Assembly (NCBI RefSeq): GCF_004143485.2
Contig: NZ_ML974131.1
Coordinates: forward strand, 512,341 to 576,340
Direction of reading: 5' to 3'
Origin: Halorussus amylolyticus
GTDB taxonomy: Archaea > Halobacteriota > Halobacteria > Halobacteriales > Haladaptataceae
Length of the DNA: 64,000 nucleotides
The translations under genes were made by a program, and so were the position numbers. The notes below the pieces were generated by a model. That model ran no database searches. It was given only the letters and a program-made list of their open reading frames with translations, and was not told the DNA's origin. This document shows positions 1-8,410 of this stretch, one piece after another (within the stretch, counting starts at the first letter, position 1; each line of letters starts with the position of its first letter).

Positions 1-252
1 CATCTCGGGGGTCAGGTCGGCGGCGAACCCTTCTGTCTCCGACCCGGGGGCGCTCGCGGCCCGAGAGGCCGCGAGCGCGCCAGCCGTGTGGCCCGCGCCG
101 CAGGCGACGTCGAGCGCGCGAGTGGCTCCGTCGCACCACTCCGCGAGCAGGTCGAGGTCCGCGCCCTCGCGGTGAATCGCGCTCTCGCGGTAGGCGTCGG
201 CCACCGCGCCGAACGAGTCGGCGTTTTCGCGTTTCCGGGCTGAGTCGTCCAT
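1..252 (-). CDS. class I SAM-dependent methyltransferase, 5' part only
   Basis: The gene begins at the ATG complementary to 250-252 and runs off the left edge, so only the first 84 residues are visible. They contain a Rossmann motif I, LDVACGAGH, at about residues 47-55, the S-adenosylmethionine-binding glycine loop of class I methyltransferases. The preceding segment (FGAVADAYRESAIHREG) resembles the N-terminal helix of the UbiE/Methyltransf_11 type. The substrate cannot be inferred from this part. It lies downstream of metG on the same strand with a gap of about 90 bp. A fold-level call is safe; the exact subfamily is open. Confidence 0.8.
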   Translation of the reverse strand, partial: MDDSARKRENADSFGAVADAYRESAIHREGADLDLLAEWCDGATRALDVACGAGHTAGALAASRAASAPGSETEGFAADLTPEM

Positions 253-344
253 GCGAGACGCGATGCTCCCCGGTCGCTTGACCGTGGCGCTTCTCGCAAA
301 AGTCGTGAGTCGGGGTCGCGCGTTCGCGCGTTCGGGCGTCGAGT

Positions 345-2522
345 CTACCGAACCTTCGTTCCCGGACCGCTGTCGCCGTGGGTCGTCAGGATGTCGGCTT
401 CTTCGCCCGCCGCGAGCAACATGCCGTTGCTCTCGACGCCGAATAGTTCGGCTTTTTCGAGGTTCGCCACGATGACGACCTTCTTGCCCGGAAGCGAATC
501 GAGGTCGTGGAGCTGTTTGATGCCCGCCACGATTTGGCGGGTCTCGACGCCGATATCGACTTCGACGCGCGCGAGGTCGTCCGCACCCTCGATTGGCTCG
601 GCGACCTCGATTTCGCCGATTCGGAGGTCGAGGTCCTGGAATTCGTCGAAGCTGATGCGGTCGTCGTTGATGGGTTCGATGTCGATGTCGGATTCGGTGT
701 CGGATTCGTCTGTCACGGTTTCGTCCTCGGATTCGTCCGCGTCTTCCTCGGCGGCATCGGCCGCCGCTTGGACGCTCGCTTCGAGCTTCTCGTTGAGTTC
801 CTCGACGCGGTCGTCCTCTATCTTCTCGAACAGTTCGTCGGGTTCGCCGAAGTCGGCGGGCGGCGCTTCGAGCGCGCCGGAGAGGGGCACGTCGTGGACC
901 GACCCCTCCTCGCCCAACTGGGTCCAGAGCGTCTGGGCCTTGCCGGGGAGGATTGGCGCGGAGAGGACCGCGACGGCTTTCGCCAACTGGACGCAGTCGT
1001 AGATGACCTGCTCGGCCTTCTCGGGGTCGTCGTCGGTCAGATTCCACGGCTCGTTTCGCTGGATGTACTCGTTACCGAAGCCAGCCAGCGCGACGGCGGC
1101 GTCGCCCGCCCGCTTGAGCGAGTAGTCGTTGACCGCGTCCTCGAAGTCGGTTATCGCCTCGCGAATGCGCTCGCTGACCTCCTCAGACGTGTCGGCGTCG
1201 GGCGTCCCCTCGTAGTTCCGGGCCGCGAACAGCAGACTCCGGTAGGCGAAGTTGCCGAGCGTACCGACGAGTTCGCCGTTGACGCGCTCTCGGAACTTCT
1301 CCCACGAGAAGTCCACGTCCTGCTGGAAGCCGCCGGTCGTGGTGAGGTAGTACCGAATCAGGTCAGGGTCGAACCCCTCGTCGAGGTAGTCGTCCGCCCA
1401 GACTGCCCGATTTCGGCTGGTCGAGAACGCGTCCCCGTCGAGGTTGACGAAGCCGCTCGCCATGACCGCGCGGGGTTCGTTGTAGCCCGCACCACGCAAC
1501 ATCGACGGCCAGAAGACGGTGTGGTGCTGGATGATGTCCCGGCCGATGATGTGGACGATTTCGCCCGTGTCGCTCTGAGTCCACGCCTCGTTGTCGGCCT
1601 CGTCGGACGCTCCGGGTTCGGGTGCGCCCGCCTTCCACACTTGCTCCCAGTCGAAGGTGTCCGCGCCGACGCGCTCGGTGTACTGCTTGCTGGAGGCGAC
1701 GTACTCGATGGGGGCGTCTACCCAGACGTAGAGGACGAGGTCTTCCTCGCTCGTTCCGTCTCCGTCTTCGTCGCTTTCGCTCGGGTAGTCGATGCCCCAG
1801 TCCATGTCGCGGGTGATACAGAGGTCCTGTAGTTCGCCCTCTATCCACTCTCGGGGCTGATTCCGGGCGTTGCTCGTGCCCTCCAGTCGGTCGATGAACC
1901 CCTTGAGGTACTCCTGGAAGTCCGAGAGTCGCAGGAATTTGTGTTCGCGGGCGCGGTACTCGGCGGGGTTGCCCGTGATGGTGCTCACGGGGTCCTCGAT
2001 TTCGCCGGGTTCGAGGTGGCGCTGACACCCCTCGTCGCACTCGTCGCCGCGGGCCTTCGCGCCGCAGTACGGGCAGGTGCCCTCCACGAAGCGGTCGGGG
2101 AGCGGCGTGTCGGCCTCGGGGTCCCACGCGACCTGAATCTCCTTCTCGAAGACGTGGTCCTCCTCGACCCACGACCGGACGAACTCCTGGGTGAGTTCGG
2201 TGTTGGTCTCGTCGTGGGTGTGGCCGTAGTTGTCGAACTCGACGTTGAACTTCGGGAACGTCTCGGCGTACTTCTCGTGGTGGCGCATCGCGAACGCCTC
2301 GGGCGAGACGCCCTCCTTCTCGGCGTTGACCGCGACCGGGGTGCCGTGCATGTCGGACCCGGAGACGAACGCGGTCTGCTGGCCGAGTTTCTCCATCGCG
2401 CGGGCGTAGGCGTCGCCGCTGATGTACGTCCGGAGGTGGCCGATGTGCAGGTCGCCGTTGGCGTACGGCAGACCGCACGTGACCACCGCCGGATTGTCGG
2501 TCGGGAAGTCGTCGTGGCTCAT
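345..2522 (-). CDS. metG: methionine--tRNA ligase
   Basis: This 725-residue class I aminoacyl-tRNA synthetase charges tRNA-Met in the cytoplasm. The HIGH signature is at residues 26-29 and the KMSKS-equivalent loop is FSTSR near 366-370, a divergent form. A zinc knuckle with Cys150, Cys153, Cys162 and Cys166 lies between them. After the anticodon-binding helical domain comes an Asp/Glu-rich linker (about 590-622). It leads into a C-terminal EMAP/Trbp111-like tRNA-binding domain (about 623-725, with RIGEIEVAEP and VVIVANLEKAELFG). The start at 2522 gives the usual N-terminus ending in a VTCGLPYANGD segment. The acidic linker is typical of halophilic adaptation. Confidence 0.97.
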   Translation of the reverse strand: MSHDDFPTDNPAVVTCGLPYANGDLHIGHLRTYISGDAYARAMEKLGQQTAFVSGSDMHGTPVAVNAEKEGVSPEAFAMRHHEKYAETFPKFNVEFDNYGHTHDETNTELTQEFVRSWVEEDHVFEKEIQVAWDPEADTPLPDRFVEGTCPYCGAKARGDECDEGCQRHLEPGEIEDPVSTITGNPAEYRAREHKFLRLSDFQEYLKGFIDRLEGTSNARNQPREWIEGELQDLCITRDMDWGIDYPSESDEDGDGTSEEDLVLYVWVDAPIEYVASSKQYTERVGADTFDWEQVWKAGAPEPGASDEADNEAWTQSDTGEIVHIIGRDIIQHHTVFWPSMLRGAGYNEPRAVMASGFVNLDGDAFSTSRNRAVWADDYLDEGFDPDLIRYYLTTTGGFQQDVDFSWEKFRERVNGELVGTLGNFAYRSLLFAARNYEGTPDADTSEEVSERIREAITDFEDAVNDYSLKRAGDAAVALAGFGNEYIQRNEPWNLTDDDPEKAEQVIYDCVQLAKAVAVLSAPILPGKAQTLWTQLGEEGSVHDVPLSGALEAPPADFGEPDELFEKIEDDRVEELNEKLEASVQAAADAAEEDADESEDETVTDESDTESDIDIEPINDDRISFDEFQDLDLRIGEIEVAEPIEGADDLARVEVDIGVETRQIVAGIKQLHDLDSLPGKKVVIVANLEKAELFGVESNGMLLAAGEEADILTTHGDSGPGTKVR

Positions 2523-3050
2523 GTTACTCAGTCCTCGTTCGCGGGTGTAAAACCCGCCGATTTCGGTGTTCGTGCATCGGTGTGTTCGGTGTCGGTTCGG
2601 CGAGGTCGAGACTCGCGGGCGATGCGAGCGAGCGGTCGGGTTTCACCACCGCGAAAACGCCGCGTGTCACGGCCCGGCAGGTCCTCCCGACGTTAGGCGT
2701 CGCTCCGAATGCGCATAGCGCGAGCGAGTGCCGTCGAACGCCGGGAAACGCGGGCCGTGCGTAGCACGATTCGAGGTTATTCGTCTCCGTATTTAAATGT
2801 TGGTTCGGCGTGAGAGGGAGTGGGTTGCGGTGCGTGCGGCCGCGGTTGCTGTGTGTGCGGTTGCGGTGCTGTGCGGTCTCATAGGCACCGTGCGAGTGGC
2901 GGTCACGGTTGGGCGGACAGTCACGTCGAGTTGGTTGCAGTCGGACACGGAATCACATCGAGTCGGCCACGGTCGAACACGAAATCACGCCACTCTCGCA
3001 CCGAGAACCGAAAGCGGGGGTTTTTCAGTCCGGGTCGCATGATTCGACGT
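2523..3050. other. intergenic region with TATA-like box, possible ncRNA and repeat core A
   Basis: This 528-bp gap separates the divergent metG and prefoldin beta genes. It contains a symmetric ATTTAAAT at 2791-2798. About 100-155 nt to its left lie matching arms, CCCGAC at 2686-2691 and GTCGGG at 2635-2640, which could pair in a minus-strand RNA. On the other side is a copy of a dispersed repeat core (2863-2890). Short open frames exist here but show no family resemblance and are not called. The T-run at 3021-3025, about 28 nt before the prefoldin ATG, may belong to that gene's promoter. Confidence 0.4.
2863..2890 (-). repeat. dispersed repeat core A (GGTGCCTATGAG...CAGCACCGC)
   Basis: Read on the minus strand this is CGGTGCCTATGAGACCGC followed by ACAGCACCGC. 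It matches the cores at 35811, 63686 and (in part) 41578, all in other intergenic regions of the window. Here the neighbouring hairpin flanks seen at copies B and D are absent, so it is a partial or degenerate copy. Confidence 0.65.
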
Positions 3051-3449
3051 ATGCAGGGTAATCTGCCACCGGAAGCACAAGAGAAACTCGAGGACTTGCA
3101 GGACCTTCAGGAGACGGCCCAGCAGGTCGCCGCCCAGAAGAATCAGGCCGAGACACAGCTCAACGAGTCGAAGACCGCGCTTGACGAGCTCGACGACATC
3201 GACGAGGACACCACGATGTACCGCGAGGTCGGCGAACTCCTCGTCGAGACCGACTTCGAGACGGCGTCCGAGGACCTCGAAGAGAAGGTCAGCAGTCTCG
3301 AAATCCGCGTCGAGACGCTCGAAAAGCAGGAAGAGCGCGTCCAGGAGCAGTTCGAGAGCCTCCAGTCGGAGCTCCAGCAGATGCTCGGCGGCGGTGGCGG
3401 CCCCGGTGGCCCGCAGGGTCCCGGCATGGGCGGCGCTGGCGGCGCATAA
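3051..3449 (+). CDS. pfdB: prefoldin subunit beta
   Basis: The protein is 132 residues if started at the ATG at 3051 ([10 protein letters not shown]), the start expected for haloarchaeal prefoldin beta; an in-frame ATG at 3039 would add only MIRR. It is almost entirely two long coiled-coil helices flanking a short beta-hairpin region, and ends in a Gly/Pro-rich tail ([13 protein letters not shown]). Archaeal prefoldin is an alpha2-beta4 jellyfish-shaped holdase that hands unfolded proteins to the thermosome, a subunit of which is encoded at 18015-19607. The next gene begins on the base after its stop codon, so the two are surely co-transcribed. Confidence 0.96.
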   Translation: MQGNLPPEAQEKLEDLQDLQETAQQVAAQKNQAETQLNESKTALDELDDIDEDTTMYREVGELLVETDFETASEDLEEKVSSLEIRVETLEKQEERVQEQFESLQSELQQMLGGGGGPGGPQGPGMGGAGGA

Positions 3450-3692
3450 ATGCCACGTGACGACGAGGTCGTCCAGACGGCCGCGGAAGCCGCCGAGAAC
3501 GTTATCTTCTCGCGGTTCAAGCAGTCCGAGGTGAAGGACTTCGACGTGACCGTCACGTTCGAGGAAGGCGTCCTCGACGTGGACGTGTATCTCAACGTCC
3601 CCGACTCGCGCAACACCGAGGAGAAAGTCGCTGAGGACGCCGCGCTCGCGGCGCGCGCGGCGGTAGACGACCTGTTCGAGGACGCGGACTGA
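3450..3692 (+). CDS. DUF3194 family protein
   Basis: This 80-residue acidic protein begins on the base directly after the pfdB stop codon (TAA then ATG), which implies translational coupling. The sequence (PRDDEVVQTAAEAAENVIFS... FDVTVTFEEGVLDVDVYL) fits the DUF3194 family found next to prefoldin beta in many euryarchaea. It is predicted as an alpha-beta-alpha fold with no catalytic motif visible. Its function is unknown; the fixed neighbourhood suggests a link to prefoldin assembly or to chaperone-linked translation, which is inference only. Confidence 0.88.
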   Translation: MPRDDEVVQTAAEAAENVIFSRFKQSEVKDFDVTVTFEEGVLDVDVYLNVPDSRNTEEKVAEDAALAARAAVDDLFEDAD

Positions 3693-3872
3693 ACTCGATT
3701 CCGTCTTTCGAACGACACCACAAAGCATATCCCCGGCCCGTGTACGTGTGTAAACACCGCAGGTAGGGGTACTTGTGGTATGCAGTATTCTTTCGAAGCC
3801 GAACCGAGAGCGACGCGAGGAGCGAAACGCAGTTCTACTTCCCTCCCAGAGAGGGTTCGATACGCATACTGG

Positions 3873-4166
3873 CGACGTTCCCGAGAGGTCCACCACGACC
3901 GCGCCGTCCGCGACCGCGTTTCCGGCGACGCCGTGGCCGCCGCCTCGAACCGTCACCGGGCGGTCGCGTTCGCGCGCGAACGCGACCGCGGCCGTCACGT
4001 CCGCGACCCCGGTGCAGTACGCGACCACCGCCGGTCGCGCGTTCGCCATGCCGTTCCAGACCCGCCGGGCCTGCTCGTAGGCGTCGTCGTCCGGTACGAC
4101 GAACGTTCCCGCGAAGTCGGCGGCGAGCGCCGCGACCGTTTCATCTCCTACGTTGTGCGCTGTCAT
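3873..4166 (-). pseudogene. N-terminal remnant of a FAD-linked (berberine-bridge-type) oxidase
   Basis: Reading from an ATG at 4166 the minus strand encodes about 98 residues that look like the start of the FAD-binding PCMH domain. They include AVVAYCTGVADVTAAVAFAR and then VTVRGGGHGVAG, the loop that binds FAD in BBE/GlcD-type oxidases. Similarity stops abruptly after VVVDLSGTS. The frame stays open but continues as unrelated sequence, partly antisense to the prefoldin genes. A working enzyme has about 450 residues, so this is a 3'-truncated relic. The stretch 3693-3872 between the breakpoint and DUF3194 has no recognisable gene. Confidence 0.7.
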
Positions 4167-4251
4167 TTCTCCCACCGAGTCGGGGGTACGCCACGCTCGG
4201 AAATAGAGTCGAATCGGGGACGACCTGACACAGGCCGAAAATTGGTGCGAC

Positions 4252-6153
4252 TCACGTCAGGAAGAAGATGACGACGCTGATGGCCATCGCTGCGAGTATG
4301 ACCGCACCGGCCAAGGCACCGCCCATCGAGATGACCGCGTTGGCGTGGCTCGCCAGCGTCTCGGTCCGGTCGTTGCCGAACACCGTGACCTCGGCGCGCT
4401 CGCTCGCCATCCCGGCCTCGACGGGTTCGAGGTCGCCGCGGGCCTCGGCCACGAGGTCGGTCACGAGTGCGACGAGCGCGTCCTGAGAGATGGCCGCCCC
4501 GACCTGATTCTCGGACTTGGTCTTGTTGACGACGTGGTTGTCGGTGGTCAGCACCTCGACCGCGTCCACGGGGTCGTCGGTCGCCTCGGCGTCCTCCCGG
4601 ACGGCCGCCACGATTCGGTCCCGGAGACCGGGTTCCATGTTGTTGCCGTCCACGAGGACGTAGGCGGTGGTCTGGTCGCCGACCTCGAAGACCGCGACTC
4701 TGACCCCGAGCGGGCCGATTCCCTCGTGGGGTTCCCAGTCGGTCGGGTCCCACGCGGTGCCGAGTCGAATCTCGCTCCGCGGGGCGTCCGCGAGGTCGGT
4801 CGCGGCGTCTCGGGCGGCCTCCATCAGGTCGAACGACTTCTCACTGCCGGGGTAGACGTGGCCGATATCTTCGACGTCCTCGATGCCGTCGTTGCAGTTG
4901 TGGGCGTCGGCGAGCAGTACGTCGTCGAAGCCGCTCGACCGGGCCTCCGCGGCGGCCGACAGGCCGACCGCGTACATCACGTCGTCGGTGCAGTTCGGGG
5001 CGTATGTCGCGGTCAGCATGAGGTCGTCGCCGAACGCTTGGCCGATGACCTTCGCGTCCCCGGCTTGGGCCCGGACGCTCGGTGAGGCGGTGTCGCCGTA
5101 CTCGATTTTCTCGTAGGCCGACTCGGCGGTCTCGATGATGGCGTCGAGTTCGCGCTGCGTGACGAGGTTGAAGTCGTGGCCCGCAGTGGCGTGGGGCGGG
5201 AAGCCGAGTCCGTCGGCGGTCTCGGCCACGCGCTGAGGGAGGTTTCCGCCGCCGATTTCGCCCATCGGCCCGGGGTGAATCATCGGCAGGACGAACCGGG
5301 CTTTCTCCGAACCATCGCCGCACCGAAACGCCAGCACCGTGACCGGGACGACCGCTTTCTCGCCGATTTGCTCGAAGAAGTCTTCGAGTTCGTCGGTCCC
5401 CTCGGCGATGTGGCCGACGAACCCCCGGAGGAAGTCGAGCATGCTCACGCCGAGGCTCCGCTCCCACGGCCGGTCGATGAATCGGACGAACACCCACACC
5501 GCGAATCCGTAGAGGACGCACAGAACAGCGAGGAGGACGAAGTCCACCGCGACGATGGCGCCGAGCGCCGGGGGTGCCTCGTCGGCCCGACTCATCACGA
5601 TTTCCACGAGCGTCTCGGCGAGCGGGCCGCCTCCGAGGTAGAGGTACTGCATCGTCCCGCTGTAGACGAACACTAAGAACGCGGCGGCCGCGGTCTGGAT
5701 GCTCGCCGGAATCGCGGCGACCACGACCGACTTCCCGGAGATGGCGAGCAGGACCAGCAGGCGGAGCGCGAACACCGACGCGAGACCGACGATGAGCGCG
5801 TCGAACACGAACTGCTGGTCGAGTCGCTGAAACAGGACGGTTGCCGCGCCTGCGCCCGCCATCACCGCGACCAGCACGCCCTCGCAGGTCAGCGCGAGGA
5901 GCGAGGACCGATTGTAGGTGAGTTGGCCGCCGAGGCGTCGGTCTACGGGAGTCGTGAGCAGGCTCGCGACCACGGTCGGAACGCCGATGAAGAAGACCCC
6001 CTGCCACGCGTCCTCAAGTACGAATCCGGCGTCGAACGCGCCGACGCCCGCGACCGCGGCGACCACGAGCGCGAAGGCCACGCTGGCGTACCAGCTCGGG
6101 GCGGCGAAGATGTACCGCGAGAGACTCGCGAGGTCGCCCTGCGTCGCTGTCAT
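4252..6153 (-). CDS. DUF2070 family membrane protein
   Basis: A 633-residue archaeal membrane protein. The N-terminal third (about residues 15-230) holds six or more hydrophobic segments. A large soluble domain follows with conserved DUF2070 stretches such as LPMIHPGPMGEIGGGNLP and ADAHNCNDG, rich in His, Asp and Asn and suggestive of a metal or nucleotide site. A final hydrophobic hairpin (AVISMGGALAGAVILAAMAI) ends the protein. No biochemical role is established. The ATG at 6153 opens directly into a soluble segment and then the first membrane helix. It stands alone: the pseudogene upstream of its stop is unrelated and a repeat-rich spacer lies upstream of its start. Confidence 0.85.
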   Translation of the reverse strand: MTATQGDLASLSRYIFAAPSWYASVAFALVVAAVAGVGAFDAGFVLEDAWQGVFFIGVPTVVASLLTTPVDRRLGGQLTYNRSSLLALTCEGVLVAVMAGAGAATVLFQRLDQQFVFDALIVGLASVFALRLLVLLAISGKSVVVAAIPASIQTAAAAFLVFVYSGTMQYLYLGGGPLAETLVEIVMSRADEAPPALGAIVAVDFVLLAVLCVLYGFAVWVFVRFIDRPWERSLGVSMLDFLRGFVGHIAEGTDELEDFFEQIGEKAVVPVTVLAFRCGDGSEKARFVLPMIHPGPMGEIGGGNLPQRVAETADGLGFPPHATAGHDFNLVTQRELDAIIETAESAYEKIEYGDTASPSVRAQAGDAKVIGQAFGDDLMLTATYAPNCTDDVMYAVGLSAAAEARSSGFDDVLLADAHNCNDGIEDVEDIGHVYPGSEKSFDLMEAARDAATDLADAPRSEIRLGTAWDPTDWEPHEGIGPLGVRVAVFEVGDQTTAYVLVDGNNMEPGLRDRIVAAVREDAEATDDPVDAVEVLTTDNHVVNKTKSENQVGAAISQDALVALVTDLVAEARGDLEPVEAGMASERAEVTVFGNDRTETLASHANAVISMGGALAGAVILAAMAISVVIFFLT

Positions 6154-6270
6154 GAATGGAAGATACGAGACCCGACGGTTAAAAGATGCTACTCGCCGCC
6201 GTCGATTTCGGGGTCCGGTCGGTGGAACGAATCACGGGAATGCGCCCGGTGGGACAGCCGCCGAGAGTCA

Positions 6271-6326
6271 GCCGGTGACACACCTCGGGTGGGATTTCCG
6301 AAAGACTTCGTTTCGCTCGTCTTTCG
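6271..6326 (+). repeat. GCCGGTGA motif plus short hairpin preceding element E1
   Basis: GCCGGTGACACA at 6271-6282 is identical to the start of the second tandem unit upstream of the thermosome gene (19717). A hairpin with arms CGAAAGAC (6299-6306) and GTCTTTCG (6319-6326) follows. Both precede hairpin element E1, so the GCCGGTGA motif and the E element co-occur at two places in the window. Confidence 0.55.
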
Positions 6327-6346
6327 ACGTCCCGTTCGTTCCTCAC

Positions 6347-6449
6347 GGGACTGAAAGGGGTCGCCCGGTCGCGGCCTGCCGCCCGCGACCGGGCGAGGGC
6401 TTTCGAGATAGTCGCTTCTGTGGCTCCGTTATCTACACGCAGAAGCGAC
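6347..6449 (+). repeat. structured intergenic element E1 (GACTGAAAGGGG...GGGCTTTC hairpin)
   Basis: A perfect 13-bp stem, CGCCCGGTCGCGG (6362-6374) with CCGCGACCGGGCG (6383-6395), closes an 8-nt loop. It sits inside an outer GAAAG (6353-6357)/CTTTC (6400-6404) pairing, separated by a purine-rich internal loop. A second hairpin follows: GTCGCTTCTG (6411-6420) with CAGAAGCGAC (6440-6449). The element lies in the 374-bp gap between DUF2070 and guaAA, which holds no gene. Copies E2 (19792) and E3 (34419) share the constant flanks but differ in loop content. Confidence 0.75.
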
Positions 6450-6527
6450 CGAGCTGACGTTCGAAACGACCACCTCTCCCGCTGAGCCGTTGAAATCGCA
6501 CCGCAACCGCAAACGACGAGCGAAGCG

Positions 6528-7079
6528 TTACGACTCGCAGACCGCGACGAAGTTCTCGAACAGTTCCTCGCCCTCGGCGGTGTGGGCCACCTCGGGGTGC
6601 CACTGGACACCGTAGAGGTCGCGGCCGGTGTCGCTCATGGCCTCGACGCCGCAGATGTCGCTGGTGGCGGTGCAGGCGAACCCCTCGGGGACCTCCTTGA
6701 CTTCGTCGGCGTGGCTCGCCCACACGCGCGTCTCGGGCGCGAGCGACCCCACAACGGGGTCGTCGTCGTCCAGAATCTCGACAGTCACGTCGGCGTAGCC
6801 GCCGTAGTCGCCGCCGCCGACCTCGCCGCCGAGAATCTCGGCGATGGCCTGCAGGCCGAGACAGATTCCGAGGACGGGAACGTCGAGTTCGAGGTAGTCG
6901 GCGCAGTTGCCGATGTCGTCGATGTCGGGACCGCCCGAGAGGACGATGCCGTCGGCGTCGATGTCGTCGGCCGGCGTGGTGTTGTCGATGATTTCTGTGT
7001 CCACGCCCATGTCGCGGAGCGTCCGGTGTTCGAGGTGGGTGAACTGCCCGTGGTTGTCAACCACGACGATTCGAGTCAT
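6528..7079 (-). CDS. guaAA: GMP synthase, glutamine amidotransferase subunit A
   Basis: This 183-residue class I glutamine amidotransferase releases ammonia from glutamine for XMP amination in the separate GuaAB subunit, as in archaea where GMP synthase is split. The catalytic triad is visible: Cys73 in GICLGLQA, His161 and Glu163 in VQWHPE. The start at 7079 (MTRIVVVDNHGQF) is the family start; an upstream extension to 7202 has no similarity and is rejected. The partner subunit is not in this window. A repeat-bearing spacer follows its stop codon. Confidence 0.95.
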   Translation of the reverse strand: MTRIVVVDNHGQFTHLEHRTLRDMGVDTEIIDNTTPADDIDADGIVLSGGPDIDDIGNCADYLELDVPVLGICLGLQAIAEILGGEVGGGDYGGYADVTVEILDDDDPVVGSLAPETRVWASHADEVKEVPEGFACTATSDICGVEAMSDTGRDLYGVQWHPEVAHTAEGEELFENFVAVCES

Positions 7080-7182
7080 TGGGGGGAGGTAGTGAAGGAG
7101 CCTACTAAAGCCGTTCGAAGACCGGAATCCGGTCACATCGGGAAGACGAAAGGAATTTGACCGGTATCCGAGACGTTCGAGT

Positions 7183-8394
7183 GTGAACCGTCCGCCCGTC
7201 ACGAATCAGCGCGTCTCGCAGGCGATGGTGGTCGCGTCGAATCTGATTCCGGTCGTCGCGGTGGTCTCGCTCGGGTGGTCGGCGACGGTGCTGGTCGGTC
7301 TCTACGTCGTCGAGATGTGGGCCGTGCTGTTCTGGACCGCGGTGAAAGTGCCGTTCGCCGAGCGCTACGCCGAGACGGACGACGCCAAGACCCCCGGCCC
7401 GCCGAAGCCGTTGCAGGACAAGCGCGGCGGGGTCCGACTCACTCGATTCCTCCCCAAGGTGTACCCGCGGAACCTCCCGGTCCTGTTCCCGCTCGTGGTC
7501 TTTTTCGGCCCGCTGGAACTGTTTCTCAGTTTCGCGGTGTTCGCGCTTTCTGCCCCCACGGTCGAAGCGATTGAACAGGTGTTGGTCGGCGGCTTCGCCA
7601 TCTTCGTCGCTCGCGGCGTCGAGTTCTGGACCGACTACGTCCGCGACGAGCAGTATCGGACGACCTCGCCGCAGGCGCTCGCTCGGACGCCAATTCAGCA
7701 CCTTTTCGGCGTCTTCGTCCTCTTTTTCGTCGGCGTCGTGGTCGTCGGGAACGACGCCGAGAGTTCCGGAATCGGGACGTACGCGCTCGCGGCGGTGGTC
7801 CTCGGAAAACTCGGCTACGACCTCTACGTCTTCTGGCGCGACCACACCGAAAGCGGGCGACCGGTGTTCGCCGACCACCTCGAAGACGAAATCGACCTCC
7901 CGCCGGTAGCGACCCCCGGCGGCGACCCCGAGCGAACCGTGACCCCCGACCGAAAGGCGTTCGCGCTCGATGCGGTCGGTCGCGGCGTCACGTTCCTGTT
8001 CCTCGGCGGCGAGGGACGACTCGGTCTCCTGTTCGTCGGCGTGGTCGCGCTGTTCAGCTTCGGCGGCGCGCGGTTGGGTCTCACCGTGGCCGCCGCAATT
8101 GGACTCCCAATCGTCGCACTCCGGGCGCTCGTCCACTACGCCGAGTACGGGACCTTAGAGTACCGACTGTACGACGACGCGGTCGTCGCTCACGACCGGT
8201 GGCTTGACGCGCCACAGCGAGCGGTCGGCGTCAACGAAATCGACACCGTGACGGCGTCGTCCGGGCTCCCCGGTCGATTGCTGGGCACCGCGACGCTCGA
8301 CCTCGAACCCGCGGGCTGGAGCGACAGCGACCCGCTTCGAATGGTTCAGATTCGAGACCCCGAGACGCTCCGCGAGCGGCTCGGCGCTCGGTGA
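7183..8394 (+). CDS. DUF6498 membrane protein with C-terminal PH-like domain
   Basis: A 403-residue protein starting at GTG 7183. The first 260 residues or so contain four or more membrane segments separated by charged loops (KPLQDKRGGVRL..., ARTPIQHLFGVFVLFF), as in DUF6498 proteins. A further pair of hydrophobic helices follows. The C-terminal 75 residues (LEYRLYDDAVVAHDRW... VGVNEIDTVTASSG... MVQIRDPETLRERL) read like a bacterial PH (YdbS/bPH2) domain, normally found facing the cytoplasm next to membrane helices. Function is unknown. The pairing of these two modules is an inference from sequence pattern. It is transcribed divergently from guaAA. Confidence 0.75.
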   Translation: MNRPPVTNQRVSQAMVVASNLIPVVAVVSLGWSATVLVGLYVVEMWAVLFWTAVKVPFAERYAETDDAKTPGPPKPLQDKRGGVRLTRFLPKVYPRNLPVLFPLVVFFGPLELFLSFAVFALSAPTVEAIEQVLVGGFAIFVARGVEFWTDYVRDEQYRTTSPQALARTPIQHLFGVFVLFFVGVVVVGNDAESSGIGTYALAAVVLGKLGYDLYVFWRDHTESGRPVFADHLEDEIDLPPVATPGGDPERTVTPDRKAFALDAVGRGVTFLFLGGEGRLGLLFVGVVALFSFGGARLGLTVAAAIGLPIVALRALVHYAEYGTLEYRLYDDAVVAHDRWLDAPQRAVGVNEIDTVTASSGLPGRLLGTATLDLEPAGWSDSDPLRMVQIRDPETLRERLGAR

Positions 8395-8410
8395 AAAAGT
8401 TTGCCCGCCT

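Noticed and set aside
52-78. 11-bp inverted repeat inside the partial methyltransferase
   Set aside because: Short and made of Ala/Arg/Ser-type codons (GCTCGCGGCC); expected occasionally from composition.
507-1832. 441-residue open frame on the plus strand opposite metG
   Set aside because: It is the antisense shadow of a clear methionyl-tRNA synthetase; GC-rich haloarchaeal genes give long open frames on the other strand. Composition (Val/Asp/Arg/Gly-rich) is typical of such shadows.
3960-3989. 30-bp perfect palindrome
   Set aside because: It falls within codons for AFARERDRP, a segment that is naturally common in this enzyme family, so coding composition is enough to explain it.
2985-4175. 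Single 396-residue minus-strand frame spanning the FAD-oxidase start and the prefoldin region
   Set aside because: Only its first 100 residues resemble a protein family; the rest is antisense to pfdB and DUF3194. It is better explained as a truncated gene reading on by chance.
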